Shown here one piece after another: positions 44,314-54,121 of a stretch of 64,000 bases of DNA; the first letter of the stretch is position 1, and every line of letters starts with the position of its first letter. Source of the DNA: an uncultured Lachnospiraceae bacterium (lineage in GTDB: Bacteria > Bacillota > Clostridia > Lachnospirales > Lachnospiraceae); NCBI GenBank assembly GCA_910585625.1, contig CAJUFQ010000005.1, positions 66,403 through 130,402 of the forward strand. Direction: 5' to 3'. A program made the position numbers and the translations under genes. The notes beneath the pieces are model-generated. The model saw only the letters and a list, made by a program, of their open reading frames with translations, was not told where the DNA came from and made no database searches.

Positions 44314-44871
44314 ATGGTAGATAAGGGAAAAATCAGGCAGGCGGTAACCCTCTTGTTAGAGGGAATCGGGGAGGACTGCAGCAGGGAGGGCCTGTTGGAG
44401 ACGCCGGATCGGATTGCGCGGATGTATGAGGAAATTTTTGAGGGGATGGATCGTTCGCCGAAAGAGGCGCTTGGTAAGACGTTCGAGGCTGCGGGCAACG
44501 GGATGGTCTTGGAGAAAGATATTGTTTTTTATTCCATCTGCGAGCATCATCTGCTGCCTTTTTATGGGAAGGCGCACGTCGCCTATCTGCCGCAAGGAAG
44601 GGTGGCAGGATTGAGCAAGCTGGCAAGGACGGTAGAGATTTATGCACGCCGTCCGCAAATTCAGGAACGGATGACGGCGCAGATTGCGGATGCTCTGATG
44701 GAGCATTTAAAGCCCAAGGGTGCGATGGTGGTCTTGGAAGCGGAACATATGTGCATGACGATGCGTGGCGTGAGGAAGCCTGGCACGCAGACGGTCACAA
44801 CAGCTGTGCGGGGGGAATTTATGGAAAAACCACGCCTGCAGGAAGAGTTTTGGCGGATGCTGGGGCGTTGA
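44314..44871 (+). CDS. folE: GTP cyclohydrolase I
   Basis: 185 residues from ATG 44314 (MVDKGKIRQAV), 11 bases after AAGGAG; the in-frame ATG at 44305 sits too close to it. Converts GTP to dihydroneopterin triphosphate, first step of folate synthesis. Motifs: ETPDRIARMYEE, FYSICEHHLLPFYG with the zinc Cys and His, GLSKLARTVEIYARRPQIQE, and CMTMRGVRKPGT with the second zinc Cys. Second gene of the folate operon. Confidence 0.95.
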   Translation: MVDKGKIRQAVTLLLEGIGEDCSREGLLETPDRIARMYEEIFEGMDRSPKEALGKTFEAAGNGMVLEKDIVFYSICEHHLLPFYGKAHVAYLPQGRVAGLSKLARTVEIYARRPQIQERMTAQIADALMEHLKPKGAMVVLEAEHMCMTMRGVRKPGTQTVTTAVRGEFMEKPRLQEEFWRMLGR

Positions 44872-44897
44872 TTGCCATAGGCAAATGAGGATTTGAT

Positions 44898-45734
44898 ATG
44901 CAGAAGAATGTAACAAATATGAAGATTGGGGAACGGACATTCCAGGTGGCGGAGTCTGCCTATGTGATGGGTATATTGAATGTGACCCCGGATTCTTTTT
45001 CGGACGGCGGCAAGTTCATCAGCACAGAGTCGGCTCTTAGGCAGGCGGAGAAGATGGTGGATGAGGGCGCGGATATCATAGACGTTGGCGGCGAATCCAC
45101 CAGGCCAGGTTATCAGAAGATAAGTGATGAGGAAGAAATCCAGAGGACGGCACATATTATAGAACTTATAAAAACAAGATTTGATATTCCGGTATCCATA
45201 GATACTTATAAGGGCAAGGTGGCCCTGGCAGCTTTGCAGGCAGGGGCAGATTTGGTCAATGATATCTGGGGGCTGAAATATGACAGGAATCTTGCAAAAG
45301 TAATTGCAGAAGCCGGCGTGCCTTGCTGCCTGATGCATAACAGGGAGCAGGCTGTCTACTATAACTTTATGGAGGATGTGAAATCAGACCTCAGGGAGAG
45401 CTTGGAGATTGCGGGCGAGGCAGGGATTGCGCAAGATAAGATTATACTGGATCCCGGCGTGGGGTTTGGCAAGACATATGAGCATAACCTGCAAATTATT
45501 TATAAATTAAAGGAACTTAAAACCTTCGGCTGTCCTGTCCTTTTAGGGGCATCGCGCAAGTCTGTGGTTGGCATCGCTTTAGATTTGCCTGTGGAAGAGC
45601 GATTGGAAGGGACATTAGCCATTACGGTACTGGGCGTCATGGCAGGCTGTGCTTTTGTGCGGGTTCATGACGTGCTGGCAAATAAGCGTGCGATTCAGAT
45701 GGCAGAGGCAGTCCGGGAGGGGTGGAAGGGTTGA
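44898..45734 (+). CDS. folP: Dihydropteroate synthase
   Basis: 278 residues. TIM-barrel enzyme joining pterin pyrophosphate and p-aminobenzoate, the sulfonamide target. Motifs: GILNVTPDSFSDGGKF, DVGGESTRPG, VSIDTYKGKVA, DPGVGFGKT, LGASRKSVVG. The end overlaps an alternative start of the next gene (TTGA at 45731). No gross change in the sulfonamide-site loops is visible by eye. Confidence 0.95.
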   Translation: MQKNVTNMKIGERTFQVAESAYVMGILNVTPDSFSDGGKFISTESALRQAEKMVDEGADIIDVGGESTRPGYQKISDEEEIQRTAHIIELIKTRFDIPVSIDTYKGKVALAALQAGADLVNDIWGLKYDRNLAKVIAEAGVPCCLMHNREQAVYYNFMEDVKSDLRESLEIAGEAGIAQDKIILDPGVGFGKTYEHNLQIIYKLKELKTFGCPVLLGASRKSVVGIALDLPVEERLEGTLAITVLGVMAGCAFVRVHDVLANKRAIQMAEAVREGWKG

Positions 45735-45775
45735 GCAATTGCAAGGCAGAGCTGTTTGGGGAAGGATGGAAACGT

Positions 45776-46609
45776 ATGAAAGAGTGGGAATCAGACAGGA
45801 TTCATATCAGGAATCTGGAGGTGTTTGGCCGACATGGGGTGTTCCCGGAAGAAAACCGCCTGGGACAAAAATTCACTATTAATGCAGTATTATATATCTC
45901 TACCAGGGAGGCAGGATTAAAAGATGATTTGACAAAATCTGTGCATTATGGGGAAGTCTCACATTACCTTACCAGCTATATGAAAGAACATACCTGCCAG
46001 CTTATCGAGGCTGCGGCAGAGCAGATGGTGAGGGCTGTGCTTCTGCGCTTTCCAGCTGTGGAGAAGGTTACGCTGGAGCTTTCAAAACCCTGGGCGCCAA
46101 TCGGCCTTCCGCTGGAAGCAGTCTCCGTGGAGATTACACGCGGCTGGCATCGCGCCTATATTGCGGTGGGTTCTAATCTGGGGGATCGGGAAGGATATAT
46201 CCGTCGGGGCATCCAGTCATTGAATGCCAGGGAAGATTGCGTGGTGGAGCGCGTATCGGGATTGATTGTTACCAAGCCTTATGGCGTGGAGGAACAGCCG
46301 GATTTCCTGAACGGGATGATTGAGGTTCGGACGCTGCTGTTTCCGGAAGAGCTGCTGGATGCGCTTCACAGTGTGGAGCAGGAGGCTGACCGGGAGCGCA
46401 AAATCCATTGGGGGCCAAGAACCTTAGATCTGGATATAATTTTTTATGATGATTGCGTAGTGGATATGGAGCGTCTTAGCATTCCCCATCCGGATATGGG
46501 AAACCGGGAATTTGTGCTGAAGCCTCTTGCGGAGCTTGCTCCGTATCTGCGCCATCCATTGACTGGAAAGACGGTGGGGCAGATGCTTAGCGAACTTTCA
46601 GAGCCATGA
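45776..46609 (+). CDS. folK: FolB-FolK fusion: dihydroneopterin aldolase / HPPK
   Basis: 277 residues from ATG 45776; earlier in-frame starts (GTG 45722, TTG 45731) overlap folP and add unrelated sequence. N-terminal FolB domain (about 1-125): HIRNLEVFGRHGVFPEE, LTKSVHYGEVSHYLT. C-terminal FolK (about 130-277): AYIAVGSNLGDREGYI, GPRTLDLDIIFYDD, IPHPDMGNREFVLKPL. Together they make hydroxymethyldihydropterin and its pyrophosphate, the substrate of FolP. Fusions of these two are known in Firmicutes. Confidence 0.94.
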   Translation: MKEWESDRIHIRNLEVFGRHGVFPEENRLGQKFTINAVLYISTREAGLKDDLTKSVHYGEVSHYLTSYMKEHTCQLIEAAAEQMVRAVLLRFPAVEKVTLELSKPWAPIGLPLEAVSVEITRGWHRAYIAVGSNLGDREGYIRRGIQSLNAREDCVVERVSGLIVTKPYGVEEQPDFLNGMIEVRTLLFPEELLDALHSVEQEADRERKIHWGPRTLDLDIIFYDDCVVDMERLSIPHPDMGNREFVLKPLAELAPYLRHPLTGKTVGQMLSELSEP

Positions 46610-46653
46610 AAGAAAACGCATAGGCGGAGGCTGGCTAAAAGTAAGGTTTAGCC

Positions 46654-47661
46654 ATGGAAAATAGTAAGGCGGTTAAGAGGGACGGGCATATGGAGCAGGG
46701 ATATTATGCATATGAGAAAACGGACAGTGGGATTTGCATCTTGCGTTGTTACGGCAGCAGCGGGAGCGTGGTGATACCTGAGGAATTGGATGGACTTCCG
46801 GTGACGGAGGTTTCGGCTTATGCATTTGCGGCGGAAATGGAAGGGGAGCCGGAAAATACCAGTGGGTTTCCCTGCATTTGCGGTGACAGGCTGGAAGAGC
46901 TGTGCCTGCCCCAGACCGTCCGTCGGTTAGGGCGTTACATTTTTTATAATTGCCTGCGGCTGCAGAAACTGTCTCTTTACAGCAGCCTTGCCTTCATGGG
47001 CGCCGGCGCTTTTACCGGATGTGAGAATCTTGCCTTCCTGACAATGCGTCAGTTGGAAGGCAAGTCCTGCCTCAGGGAAATCCTGCAGGATTTGAAGCAG
47101 AAGGTGACGGTGGAGTGTTACCGTGCCCGGAAGAAGCCGGGGGCAGGCGATACGGAGGATAGGCCAGAAGAGTGGGAGTTATATTGCCGGTTGGTTTATC
47201 CGGAGTTTTTTGAGGAGGCAGTGGAAAATACGCCTGCACGGATTATCTCGACCCAGACGCATGGCATGGGCATCCAGTACCGCAATGCGTTCCGTAATAC
47301 GCAAGTGGTCTTTGAGGAATATGACGGCCTTTTTGCGACAGGGAAATATAATATTGATTTAAACTGTGTGGCGGAGATGGCGCTTTCGAGGCTTCGCTAT
47401 CCTTTTTCCTTGGAAGAGAAGGCAAAGGAAGATTATGCCGCATGGTTGGCGGAACATTTGCAGGAGGCGGCTTTCTTCCTTCTGGAGGAGCAGGATATGG
47501 GAAGCCTGCGTTGGCTGGCGGAAACATTTGCGGCGGATCTTGGCCAGATGGAGCTGCTGCTGTCTGAGGCAAAACGGCAGGAGGCGGCGGAAGCGGTCAG
47601 CATGCTTATGGATGTCAGGCGCCGAAGGTTCCCTGCGGGGAAAAAGAGGTTCTGTCTGTAA
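46654..47661 (+). CDS. Leucine-rich-repeat (BspA/LRR_5-like) protein next to VWA and MoxR genes
   Basis: 335 residues, no signal peptide. The N-terminal half contains LRR_5-like repeats (VVIPEELDGLPVTEVSAYAF, LEELCLPQTVRRLGRYIFYN, LQKLSLYSSLAFMGAGAF). The C-terminal half is helical with LLEEQDMGSLRWLAETFAAD. Start weakly supported (only AAGG upstream; ATG 46690 is an alternative). It is 9 bases before the VWA gene and likely works with it and the ATPase; its role is not known. Confidence 0.75.
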   Translation: MENSKAVKRDGHMEQGYYAYEKTDSGICILRCYGSSGSVVIPEELDGLPVTEVSAYAFAAEMEGEPENTSGFPCICGDRLEELCLPQTVRRLGRYIFYNCLRLQKLSLYSSLAFMGAGAFTGCENLAFLTMRQLEGKSCLREILQDLKQKVTVECYRARKKPGAGDTEDRPEEWELYCRLVYPEFFEEAVENTPARIISTQTHGMGIQYRNAFRNTQVVFEEYDGLFATGKYNIDLNCVAEMALSRLRYPFSLEEKAKEDYAAWLAEHLQEAAFFLLEEQDMGSLRWLAETFAADLGQMELLLSEAKRQEAAEAVSMLMDVRRRRFPAGKKRFCL

Positions 47662-47670
47662 GGAGGGCAT

Positions 47671-48981
47671 ATGTTTGAAGAGCGACTGTTGGAAAACATA
47701 GATATCTGCAACGAAATATTGTCTGGCTGCCGCAGTGAGCTGTATCTGAACATGCGCTTCTTAGATGTTGCTTTAAGCAGCCTGCGCCCAGAGCCGTCTA
47801 TGGAACTTGGGCGTGTGGCGACGGACGGGCGCGTGTTCCGGTATAACCTGGAATACCTGATGGAGCAGTACCGTCAGGGCAATGTTTGGGTGAACCGCTG
47901 TTATCTGCACAGTATGTTCCACTGCCTCTTCGGGCATATATGGAATCCCAGAGGTGCGCAGGACAGGCAGCTGTGGAATCTGGCCTGTGACATTGCTGTG
48001 GAGTCTGTCATTGACAGCCTGCCCTGCCGCTGCCTGAGGGGCCCTTCTAAGCCTTATCGGCGTGCAGTTTATCAAGGGCTGGAGAAGAAACTGGCGGTAC
48101 TTAATGGAGAAGGGATATTTTATTTGCTGCAAGATGCGGGGCTTGACGCCCGTGCCGTGGCGCGGATGATCCGGGAGTTTGCCGTGGACGAGCATTTCCT
48201 ATGGGAACAAGGAGGGCAGGAGAGTCCTATGCCCATGGAACAGCAGAATCAGTGGAAAGACATCCGGGATAAGATGGAGACAGAGCTTGACACATTTTCC
48301 AAGGAATCAGCAGAGGATTCGAAAGGGCTTCGGGAACAGATTCATGTGGAAAACCGCGAACGCTATGACTACCGTGAATTCTTAAAAAAATTCTGCGTGC
48401 TGAAAGAGGAAATGCAGATAGACATGGATAGCTTTGATTATATTTTCTACCATTACGGCATGGAATTGTATGGGAATATGCCGTTGATTGAGCATCTGGA
48501 GACCCGGGAAGTCCAGAAGATAGAAGATTTTGTCATTGTCATCGATACCTCTATGTCTTGCAAAGCTGTGCTTGTGCAGAAATTCCTGGAGGAAACTTAC
48601 AGCATTCTAAGCCAGTCCGAGTCCTTTTACCGTAGGTTCTGCGTCCATATCATCCAGTGTGATGAGCGCGTGCAGACGGATACTGTGATTGAGAATGGAA
48701 AGCAGCTGCAGCAGTACATGGAAGGTTTTCAGGTGCAGGGCATGGGGGGGACGGATTTCCGGCCGGCGTTTGCTTACGTCAGCGCGTTGCTGGCAAAAAA
48801 AGCTTTCCATAAGCTGCGGGGGCTGATATATTTTACGGACGGCTACGGGACGTTCCCGCTGAAAAAGCCGCAGTATGATACGGCGTTTGTGTTTTTGCGG
48901 GCGGATTACCAGGATGCAGACGTGCCGCCCTGGGCGATAAAACTGATACTTGGAGAGACTGATTTGGAGGTTGGCTCATGA
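47671..48981 (+). CDS. VWA-like domain protein with metallopeptidase-like N-terminus
   Basis: 436 residues, AAGGAGGG upstream. N-terminal part has H80-SMF-H84 within the pattern of the DUF2201 'putative metallopeptidase' domain; C-terminal von Willebrand A domain has a full metal-ion-dependent adhesion site: D292-T-S-M-S, GMGGTDFRPA, and YFTDGYG. Such proteins pair with MoxR-type AAA+ ATPases as chaperone systems for metal or cofactor insertion or complex remodelling. The last four bases overlap the start of the ATPase gene (ATGA). Confidence 0.88.
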   Translation: MFEERLLENIDICNEILSGCRSELYLNMRFLDVALSSLRPEPSMELGRVATDGRVFRYNLEYLMEQYRQGNVWVNRCYLHSMFHCLFGHIWNPRGAQDRQLWNLACDIAVESVIDSLPCRCLRGPSKPYRRAVYQGLEKKLAVLNGEGIFYLLQDAGLDARAVARMIREFAVDEHFLWEQGGQESPMPMEQQNQWKDIRDKMETELDTFSKESAEDSKGLREQIHVENRERYDYREFLKKFCVLKEEMQIDMDSFDYIFYHYGMELYGNMPLIEHLETREVQKIEDFVIVIDTSMSCKAVLVQKFLEETYSILSQSESFYRRFCVHIIQCDERVQTDTVIENGKQLQQYMEGFQVQGMGGTDFRPAFAYVSALLAKKAFHKLRGLIYFTDGYGTFPLKKPQYDTAFVFLRADYQDADVPPWAIKLILGETDLEVGS

Positions 48982-50483
48982 ACATTAAACGGACGAAGCA
49001 GGAAATTAAGGATACCATTGAGGCTTATCTGAGGAAGGATGCTTATGGGATGTATGAGATTCCCCCAATCCGTCAGCGTCCTGTCTTGCTGCTGGGTTCG
49101 CCGGGCATCGGCAAGACGCAGATTATGGAGCAGATTTCGAAAGAGTGCGGGATTGGGCTGGTGGCCTATACCATTACGCACCATACCCGGCAGAGCGCGA
49201 TTGGGCTTCCGTTCATTTCCCAAAAACAGTATCATGGGCAGGAGTTTGCCGTCACGGAATATACGATGAGTGAAATTGTGGCGGCCGTCTATGAGAAGAT
49301 GGAGCAGACGGGGCTGTCTGAGGGCATTCTGTTTCTTGATGAAATTAATTGTGTGTCGGAGACGCTTGCTCCTGCGATGCTGCAGTTTCTGCAGTGTAAG
49401 TCGTTTGGCAACCATAAGATTCCGCATGGGTGGATTATTGTTGCGGCAGGGAATCCGCCGGAGTATAATAAATCTGTGCGGGAGTTTGACGTGGTGACAA
49501 TGGATAGGGTGAAAAAGATTGAAGTAGAGGCGGATTTCGGGGTATGGAAGGAGTATGCCTATGAGCAAGGGCTGCATGGGGCGGTCATCTCTTACCTGAA
49601 CACGAAAAAGCAGAATTTCTACCAGATGGAGACGACGGTAGACGGCAGAAATTTTGCAACGCCCAGAGGCTGGGAGGATCTCTCGAATCTGATTCAGGTA
49701 TATGAAAAACTCGGGAAATCCGTAGACCGGGAAGTTGCAGCGCAGTATATCCAGTTCCCGAAGATAGCTAAGGATTTTGCAAATTATCTGGAGCTGTATT
49801 ATAAATACCGCACGGATTACCAGATTGAGGAAATCCTGAAAGGAAATCTGGACGAGCTTTTGCTGAAAAAGATTGCGCACGCTTCCTTTGATGAACGCCT
49901 TAGCGTGTTGGGGCTTTTGGTTTCCAGGGTCGGAGAGGCCCTGAAAGCTTCCGTGCAGGAAGAAGCTTATGTGGAGGAGCTGTTTGCTGTCTTGGCTGAG
50001 TATAAGGGATTGTTGGCGGAAGTCACAGAAGGACTGGACGGACAGCAACTTTACCAAAATCTTTATATGAAATATAATCTGGATTATACGAATAAAAAGA
50101 AGGCGGAACTAGTGGGCAGGGAGAAAGACCAGGTATGCCAGAGAGTCTTGGCTTTCCTGGAACGTTTCGGGCAGGAACTGACGCTTGGGAATATCCGGGA
50201 GGCGGAGGATGCCTTTGCCCATGTGAAGGAACTCTTTGCGCATGACAGGGATGCGTATGAGCGACAGCAGCAGGATGCATTGCAAATTGTTGAAAGCGTA
50301 TTTGATTTTTTGGAGGGGGCATTTGGTAACAGTCAGGAAATGGTAATGTTCATTACGGAATTAAATTCCAATGCATACTGTGTCAGTTTCCTGCAGGACT
50401 GTGAATGCGAGCGGTATTACCAATATAACAAGGAACTTCTGTTTGACGAGAAGCGACGTAAGCTGCTGGAACGGATGGGATAG
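48978..50483 (+). CDS. MoxR-like AAA+ ATPase
   Basis: 501 residues. Walker A GSPGIGKTQ, Walker B EGILFLDEIN, sensor WIIVAAGNPPEYN; then a long helical C-terminal part (KIAHASFDERLSVLGLL, VCQRVLAFLERFGQE). It is translationally coupled with the VWA gene. The pair plus the LRR gene is a conserved-looking trio; substrate unknown. Confidence 0.9.
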   Translation: MNIKRTKQEIKDTIEAYLRKDAYGMYEIPPIRQRPVLLLGSPGIGKTQIMEQISKECGIGLVAYTITHHTRQSAIGLPFISQKQYHGQEFAVTEYTMSEIVAAVYEKMEQTGLSEGILFLDEINCVSETLAPAMLQFLQCKSFGNHKIPHGWIIVAAGNPPEYNKSVREFDVVTMDRVKKIEVEADFGVWKEYAYEQGLHGAVISYLNTKKQNFYQMETTVDGRNFATPRGWEDLSNLIQVYEKLGKSVDREVAAQYIQFPKIAKDFANYLELYYKYRTDYQIEEILKGNLDELLLKKIAHASFDERLSVLGLLVSRVGEALKASVQEEAYVEELFAVLAEYKGLLAEVTEGLDGQQLYQNLYMKYNLDYTNKKKAELVGREKDQVCQRVLAFLERFGQELTLGNIREAEDAFAHVKELFAHDRDAYERQQQDALQIVESVFDFLEGAFGNSQEMVMFITELNSNAYCVSFLQDCECERYYQYNKELLFDEKRRKLLERMG

Positions 50484-50695
50484 GGCAAGGAATGATTATC
50501 CTGTCAGAAAAGCCGAACAAATGATGAAACAGGTGTCTGTCCGGGAATTTCGGGGAAGGTTAAGTTTTACCAGGAATTGCCGATATAAATAACAGCTATG
50601 GAGGGCGCTTGTTTCTATGGAAAGATGGGAATGAGCGTTCTTTTTTATCTTAAATTTAGAAAAGACCTTACAGATAGTATAGGAAAGGAGACGCC

Positions 50696-51532
50696 ATGAC
50701 AGACAGATTACAGAACATTAGCGGCAATGGAAACGGATATTTTTCTCAGGCGGTTGCTGATTATGCAGCACGGATGAAGCCGGAGGAGAAGCAGGGGGAA
50801 GGAAGGCCGAAGACCATCGGCGAATTTTCCAAGGATGAATGGGAAAATCTCCTGGATAAGGTGGACAATGCGATTGAAGACTATAAAGAAGATTTAAAAG
50901 AACGAAAGGAAGAAGCGTTCGATAAGCAGAAGAAGCAAAGGGAAGCTTATGCTTTGGGGTGCGGCGAGAACAAGGACAGGCAGTATGAAGAACAAGTGAT
51001 GTTAGACAACGGCAGCTTCCGCACCATCCGTTTTATGAAGGTTGAAGGGATGGAATCAGAATCTTCCACTTTGCCGGAGCAGCCGGATATTAAGGATACG
51101 ATTGAGGATATGGTGGCAGATGAAGCAATCAAGAAGCTGTTGTACAAGGGCAACCGGGCTCCGTATTCTCTTTTGGCGGATGAAGGGGGCGTCGTGAAAT
51201 ACAATGGCGTGGAGTTCCGATGCGACTATGAGAATAACCGCATTTGCCTGGGGGATGTTTCGAACCCCAAGAATTGCATTACGGTTTCTCTGGAACGGGG
51301 CGGGTGTCTGGTATTTAACCGGGAGAATATTGACGATCTGGTGAAAGCAATCAGCATGTTTTCCCCGGAGGACATTAATCGGATTATGCGCGCCATTGCC
51401 CAGGATGCTAAACTAAAGCAGATTAAAATGCAGATTGAGGATGAGACCAGCGGCATTGAGGTGCTGGAGAAGCCTGAGGAGGAAGAAAAAATAAATGGAT
51501 CCAAGAGACAGAATGAACAGCCCGATTTTTAA
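50696..51532 (+). CDS. Hypothetical protein, family not recognised
   Basis: 278 residues, soluble, with good AAAGGAGAC. Charged helical N-terminal half (DYKEDLKERKEEAFDKQKKQ), a small beta part (KYNGVEFRCDYENNRICLGD) and a helical end; no export signal. The last 38 bases overlap the CPBP protease gene in another frame. I do not recognise the family. Confidence 0.6.
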   Translation: MTDRLQNISGNGNGYFSQAVADYAARMKPEEKQGEGRPKTIGEFSKDEWENLLDKVDNAIEDYKEDLKERKEEAFDKQKKQREAYALGCGENKDRQYEEQVMLDNGSFRTIRFMKVEGMESESSTLPEQPDIKDTIEDMVADEAIKKLLYKGNRAPYSLLADEGGVVKYNGVEFRCDYENNRICLGDVSNPKNCITVSLERGGCLVFNRENIDDLVKAISMFSPEDINRIMRAIAQDAKLKQIKMQIEDETSGIEVLEKPEEEEKINGSKRQNEQPDF

Positions 51533-52391
51533 ATCCTTTCACATCATTTACCCGGTTTTTATCTATTTTGTAGCGACGAACCTCAGCATGTCGCTGTTCA
51601 CGATGCTTGCGGTTTTCCTGGGGGCCGATCCCCAAGAACAGTATATGTCCCTGCAGACGGCTTCCGTGGCGGTGACGATTCCCTTTATTGCGCGCCATTA
51701 CCAGAAAGACAGGAACGAACCTACGGTGTTCTGGGAGCATATGGACATGGAGATTGCGCAGAAGCCGGCGGCAGTGAGGGCCTGGAATGGCGTGCTGATG
51801 TTTTTGGCTGGAGCCGCCGTGGGGGTGGCGTTGAATAATTTGCTGATTTTGAGCGGGCTGCAAGAGATTTCCCAGGGGTATCAGGAAATAAACCGGCAGC
51901 TTTTTTCAGGCGGCATACTCTTTGAACTTTTGGGGGCCTGCCTGCTGACGCCCTTCCTGGAAGAGCTTCTGTACCGTGGCGTAGTGTACGGAAGGCTCTG
52001 TGACCTGATGATTTTGGATAATGAGGAAAAGACCAGCCAGGGGAAGAAGCGCGAGCGGGTAAGCAGGATGTTGGCCATGGTGATTTCCGCGTTGTTGTTT
52101 GGCGTGCTTCACATGAATCTGGTGCAGTTTATCTATGCTGCGCTGCTGGGCGTCCTCCTGGCATGGTTTGTGGAAAAGGCGGGGCATTTTTATGGGGCGT
52201 TCCTGGCGCACATGGGTGCGAACCTTATGGCGGTGCTGCGCGTGGAGACGCCTATGTTTTCCTGGATGAAACAAGGGGAGGCGTCTTTTTATGCAGCCAC
52301 AGCCGCAGCTGCAGCCGCAGGGGTTTTGCTTGTGGTTGTGGTTCAGGCTGTTTCAGTAGGCGGGAAGAGGAAAGGCGAGGCCATGGAATGA
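51495..52391 (+). CDS. CPBP family intramembrane metalloprotease
   Basis: 298 residues with about seven or eight hydrophobic segments. CPBP (Abi/Rce1-type) motifs: FLEELLYRGVVYGRL with the EExxxR core, and LLFGVLHMNLVQF with the metal His. These proteases cleave membrane-bound substrates; in bacteria some process or protect against bacteriocins. Start weak; a GAGGAGG lies about 11 bases before ATG 51495. 22 bases before the MATE gene. Confidence 0.85.
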   Translation: MDPRDRMNSPIFKSFHIIYPVFIYFVATNLSMSLFTMLAVFLGADPQEQYMSLQTASVAVTIPFIARHYQKDRNEPTVFWEHMDMEIAQKPAAVRAWNGVLMFLAGAAVGVALNNLLILSGLQEISQGYQEINRQLFSGGILFELLGACLLTPFLEELLYRGVVYGRLCDLMILDNEEKTSQGKKRERVSRMLAMVISALLFGVLHMNLVQFIYAALLGVLLAWFVEKAGHFYGAFLAHMGANLMAVLRVETPMFSWMKQGEASFYAATAAAAAAGVLLVVVVQAVSVGGKRKGEAME

Positions 52392-52413
52392 TGATTGGAA
52401 AAGGATTGGCATT

Positions 52414-53757
52414 ATGGAAAAGAATCTGACGACTGGCAGCGTGTTCCGCAACATTGTGCAATTTTCGCTGCCTTATCTCTTATCTTATTTTCTGCAGACC
52501 CTATATGGGATGGCGGATTTGTTCATTATTGGGCAGTTCGATGGAGTAGGCGATATCACGGCAGTGTCTATCGGCAGCCAGGTCATGCATATGCTGACAG
52601 TGATGATTGTCGGGCTTGCGATGGGCGCTACGGTGAGTATAGGCAAAGCAGTCGGGGCAGATCGTCCAGAGCGCGCTTCAGCTGCGGTCGGCAATACCGT
52701 TACGTTGTTTATGGGGGTGGCTGTTTTCTGCATGGCCATGCTTTTGTGCCTGGTAGATCCTATTGTGACGCTGATATCCACGCCGGAGGAGGCTGTGCCG
52801 GGTACCGTTACATATCTTGCCATCTGTTTTGCTGGGATTCCTTTTATCACAGCCTACAATATTATAAGTTCTATATTCCGGGGGCTTGGCGATTCCAAAA
52901 GCCCCATGTATTTCATTGCGGTATCTTGTGGGGCAAACATAGCGTTGGACTATCTGTTTATTGGCGCATTCCGCTTGGGCGCAGCGGGTGCGGCGTTAGG
53001 GACTACTTTATCCCAGACCGTCAGCGTGGTTCTGGCTTTGCTTGTGGTTCTCAGGCGGAGGGCTGGACTGAAGCTGGACAGGAAGCATTTTAAGCCGCAG
53101 GCGCAGGTGATGGGACAGATTCTGAAAGTTGGCGTTCCGGTGGCGTTGCAGGACGGATTTATCCAGATTGCGTTTATTGTGATTACTGTGATAGCCAACC
53201 GCAGGGGCCTGAATGATGCGGCGGCGGTGGGGATTGTGGAAAAAATCATCGGGGTTGTGTTCCTGGTACCTTCGACCATGTTGTCGACAGTCTCAGCCCT
53301 GTCTGCGCAGAATGTCGGCGCAGGGAAGCATGAGCGTGCAGCCCAGACCTTACGCTATGCGGTTCTTATGACGGCAGGATATGGGATCGTGGTCTCTGTC
53401 CTTACCCAGTTCATTGCCGAGCCGGCAGTAGGGGTGTTTACGGAAGATGCAGCAGTCATTTTGCTTGGAGGGCAGTATCTGAGAGGATATATCTGGGACT
53501 GCATCTTTGCAGGCGTGCATTTTTCTTTCAGTGGGTATTTCTGCGCTTATGGCATGTCGGGAATCTCATTCCTGCATAATTTCCTGTCCATTGTCTGTGT
53601 ACGCATTCCGGGTGCGTTCCTGGCGTCAAAGTATTTTGCGGGAACATTGTTCCCTATGGGGCTTGCCGCGCCGGGAGGTTCTTTGCTGTCCGTATTTATC
53701 TGCGCGGCGGCTTTTTGCTGGATGAGGCGGCGGAATGCTGATGGGAGGGTGACATGA
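52414..53757 (+). CDS. MATE family efflux transporter
   Basis: 447 residues, twelve hydrophobic segments. N-terminal VFRNIVQFSLPYLLSYFLQTLYGMADLFIIGQF is the typical MATE start; later FRGLGDSKSPM and FIQIAFIVITVIANRRG. Na+ or H+ coupled multidrug export; substrate unknown. AAAAGGA upstream of ATG 52414. The stop overlaps the YjbR start (ATGA). Confidence 0.92.
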   Translation: MEKNLTTGSVFRNIVQFSLPYLLSYFLQTLYGMADLFIIGQFDGVGDITAVSIGSQVMHMLTVMIVGLAMGATVSIGKAVGADRPERASAAVGNTVTLFMGVAVFCMAMLLCLVDPIVTLISTPEEAVPGTVTYLAICFAGIPFITAYNIISSIFRGLGDSKSPMYFIAVSCGANIALDYLFIGAFRLGAAGAALGTTLSQTVSVVLALLVVLRRRAGLKLDRKHFKPQAQVMGQILKVGVPVALQDGFIQIAFIVITVIANRRGLNDAAAVGIVEKIIGVVFLVPSTMLSTVSALSAQNVGAGKHERAAQTLRYAVLMTAGYGIVVSVLTQFIAEPAVGVFTEDAAVILLGGQYLRGYIWDCIFAGVHFSFSGYFCAYGMSGISFLHNFLSIVCVRIPGAFLASKYFAGTLFPMGLAAPGGSLLSVFICAAAFCWMRRRNADGRVT

Positions 53758-54119
53758 CTACCAGGGAAGAAGCATTGGCATATGGCATGTCGTTTCGGAA
53801 TGCTTATACAGATAGGCCTTTCCATGATGATAACTGGGTGCTGGTTCGTTGTAAGAAGAACAAAAAAGCGTTCTTGTGGACTTATGAGTACGAAGGGCAA
53901 ATGCGTATTAATATTAAGACGGATCCGGAGTGGCGGGATTTCTGGCGGGATGCTTTTCCGGCAGTCCTGCCGGGATACCACCAGAACAAGGAACATTGGA
54001 ATACTGTAATATTGGATGGCACTGTCCCGGATGAAACCCTCAAAAAGATGATTGCGGAAAGTTATGAGCTGGTTGCAGGGAGGAAAAATAGTGTGCCAAA
54101 GACAAGGAGGGCGGAATAG
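53754..54119 (+). CDS. MmcQ/YjbR family protein
   Basis: 121 residues: FHDDNWVLVRCKKNKKAF, LRINIKT-type KTDPEWRDFWRDAFPAVLPGYHQNKEHWNTVIL, and DETLKKMIAESYELV are the YjbR pattern. The small cyclic-RNase-like or DNA-binding fold; function unproven. Translationally coupled with MATE; followed by the HAD gene after 2 bases. Confidence 0.88.
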   Translation: MTTREEALAYGMSFRNAYTDRPFHDDNWVLVRCKKNKKAFLWTYEYEGQMRINIKTDPEWRDFWRDAFPAVLPGYHQNKEHWNTVILDGTVPDETLKKMIAESYELVAGRKNSVPKTRRAE

Positions 54120-54121
54120 AA

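Noticed and set aside
48906..50057. 383-codon minus-strand frame over the MoxR ATPase gene
   Set aside because: Antisense shadow of a clear AAA+ gene; its sequence has no recognisable family pattern.
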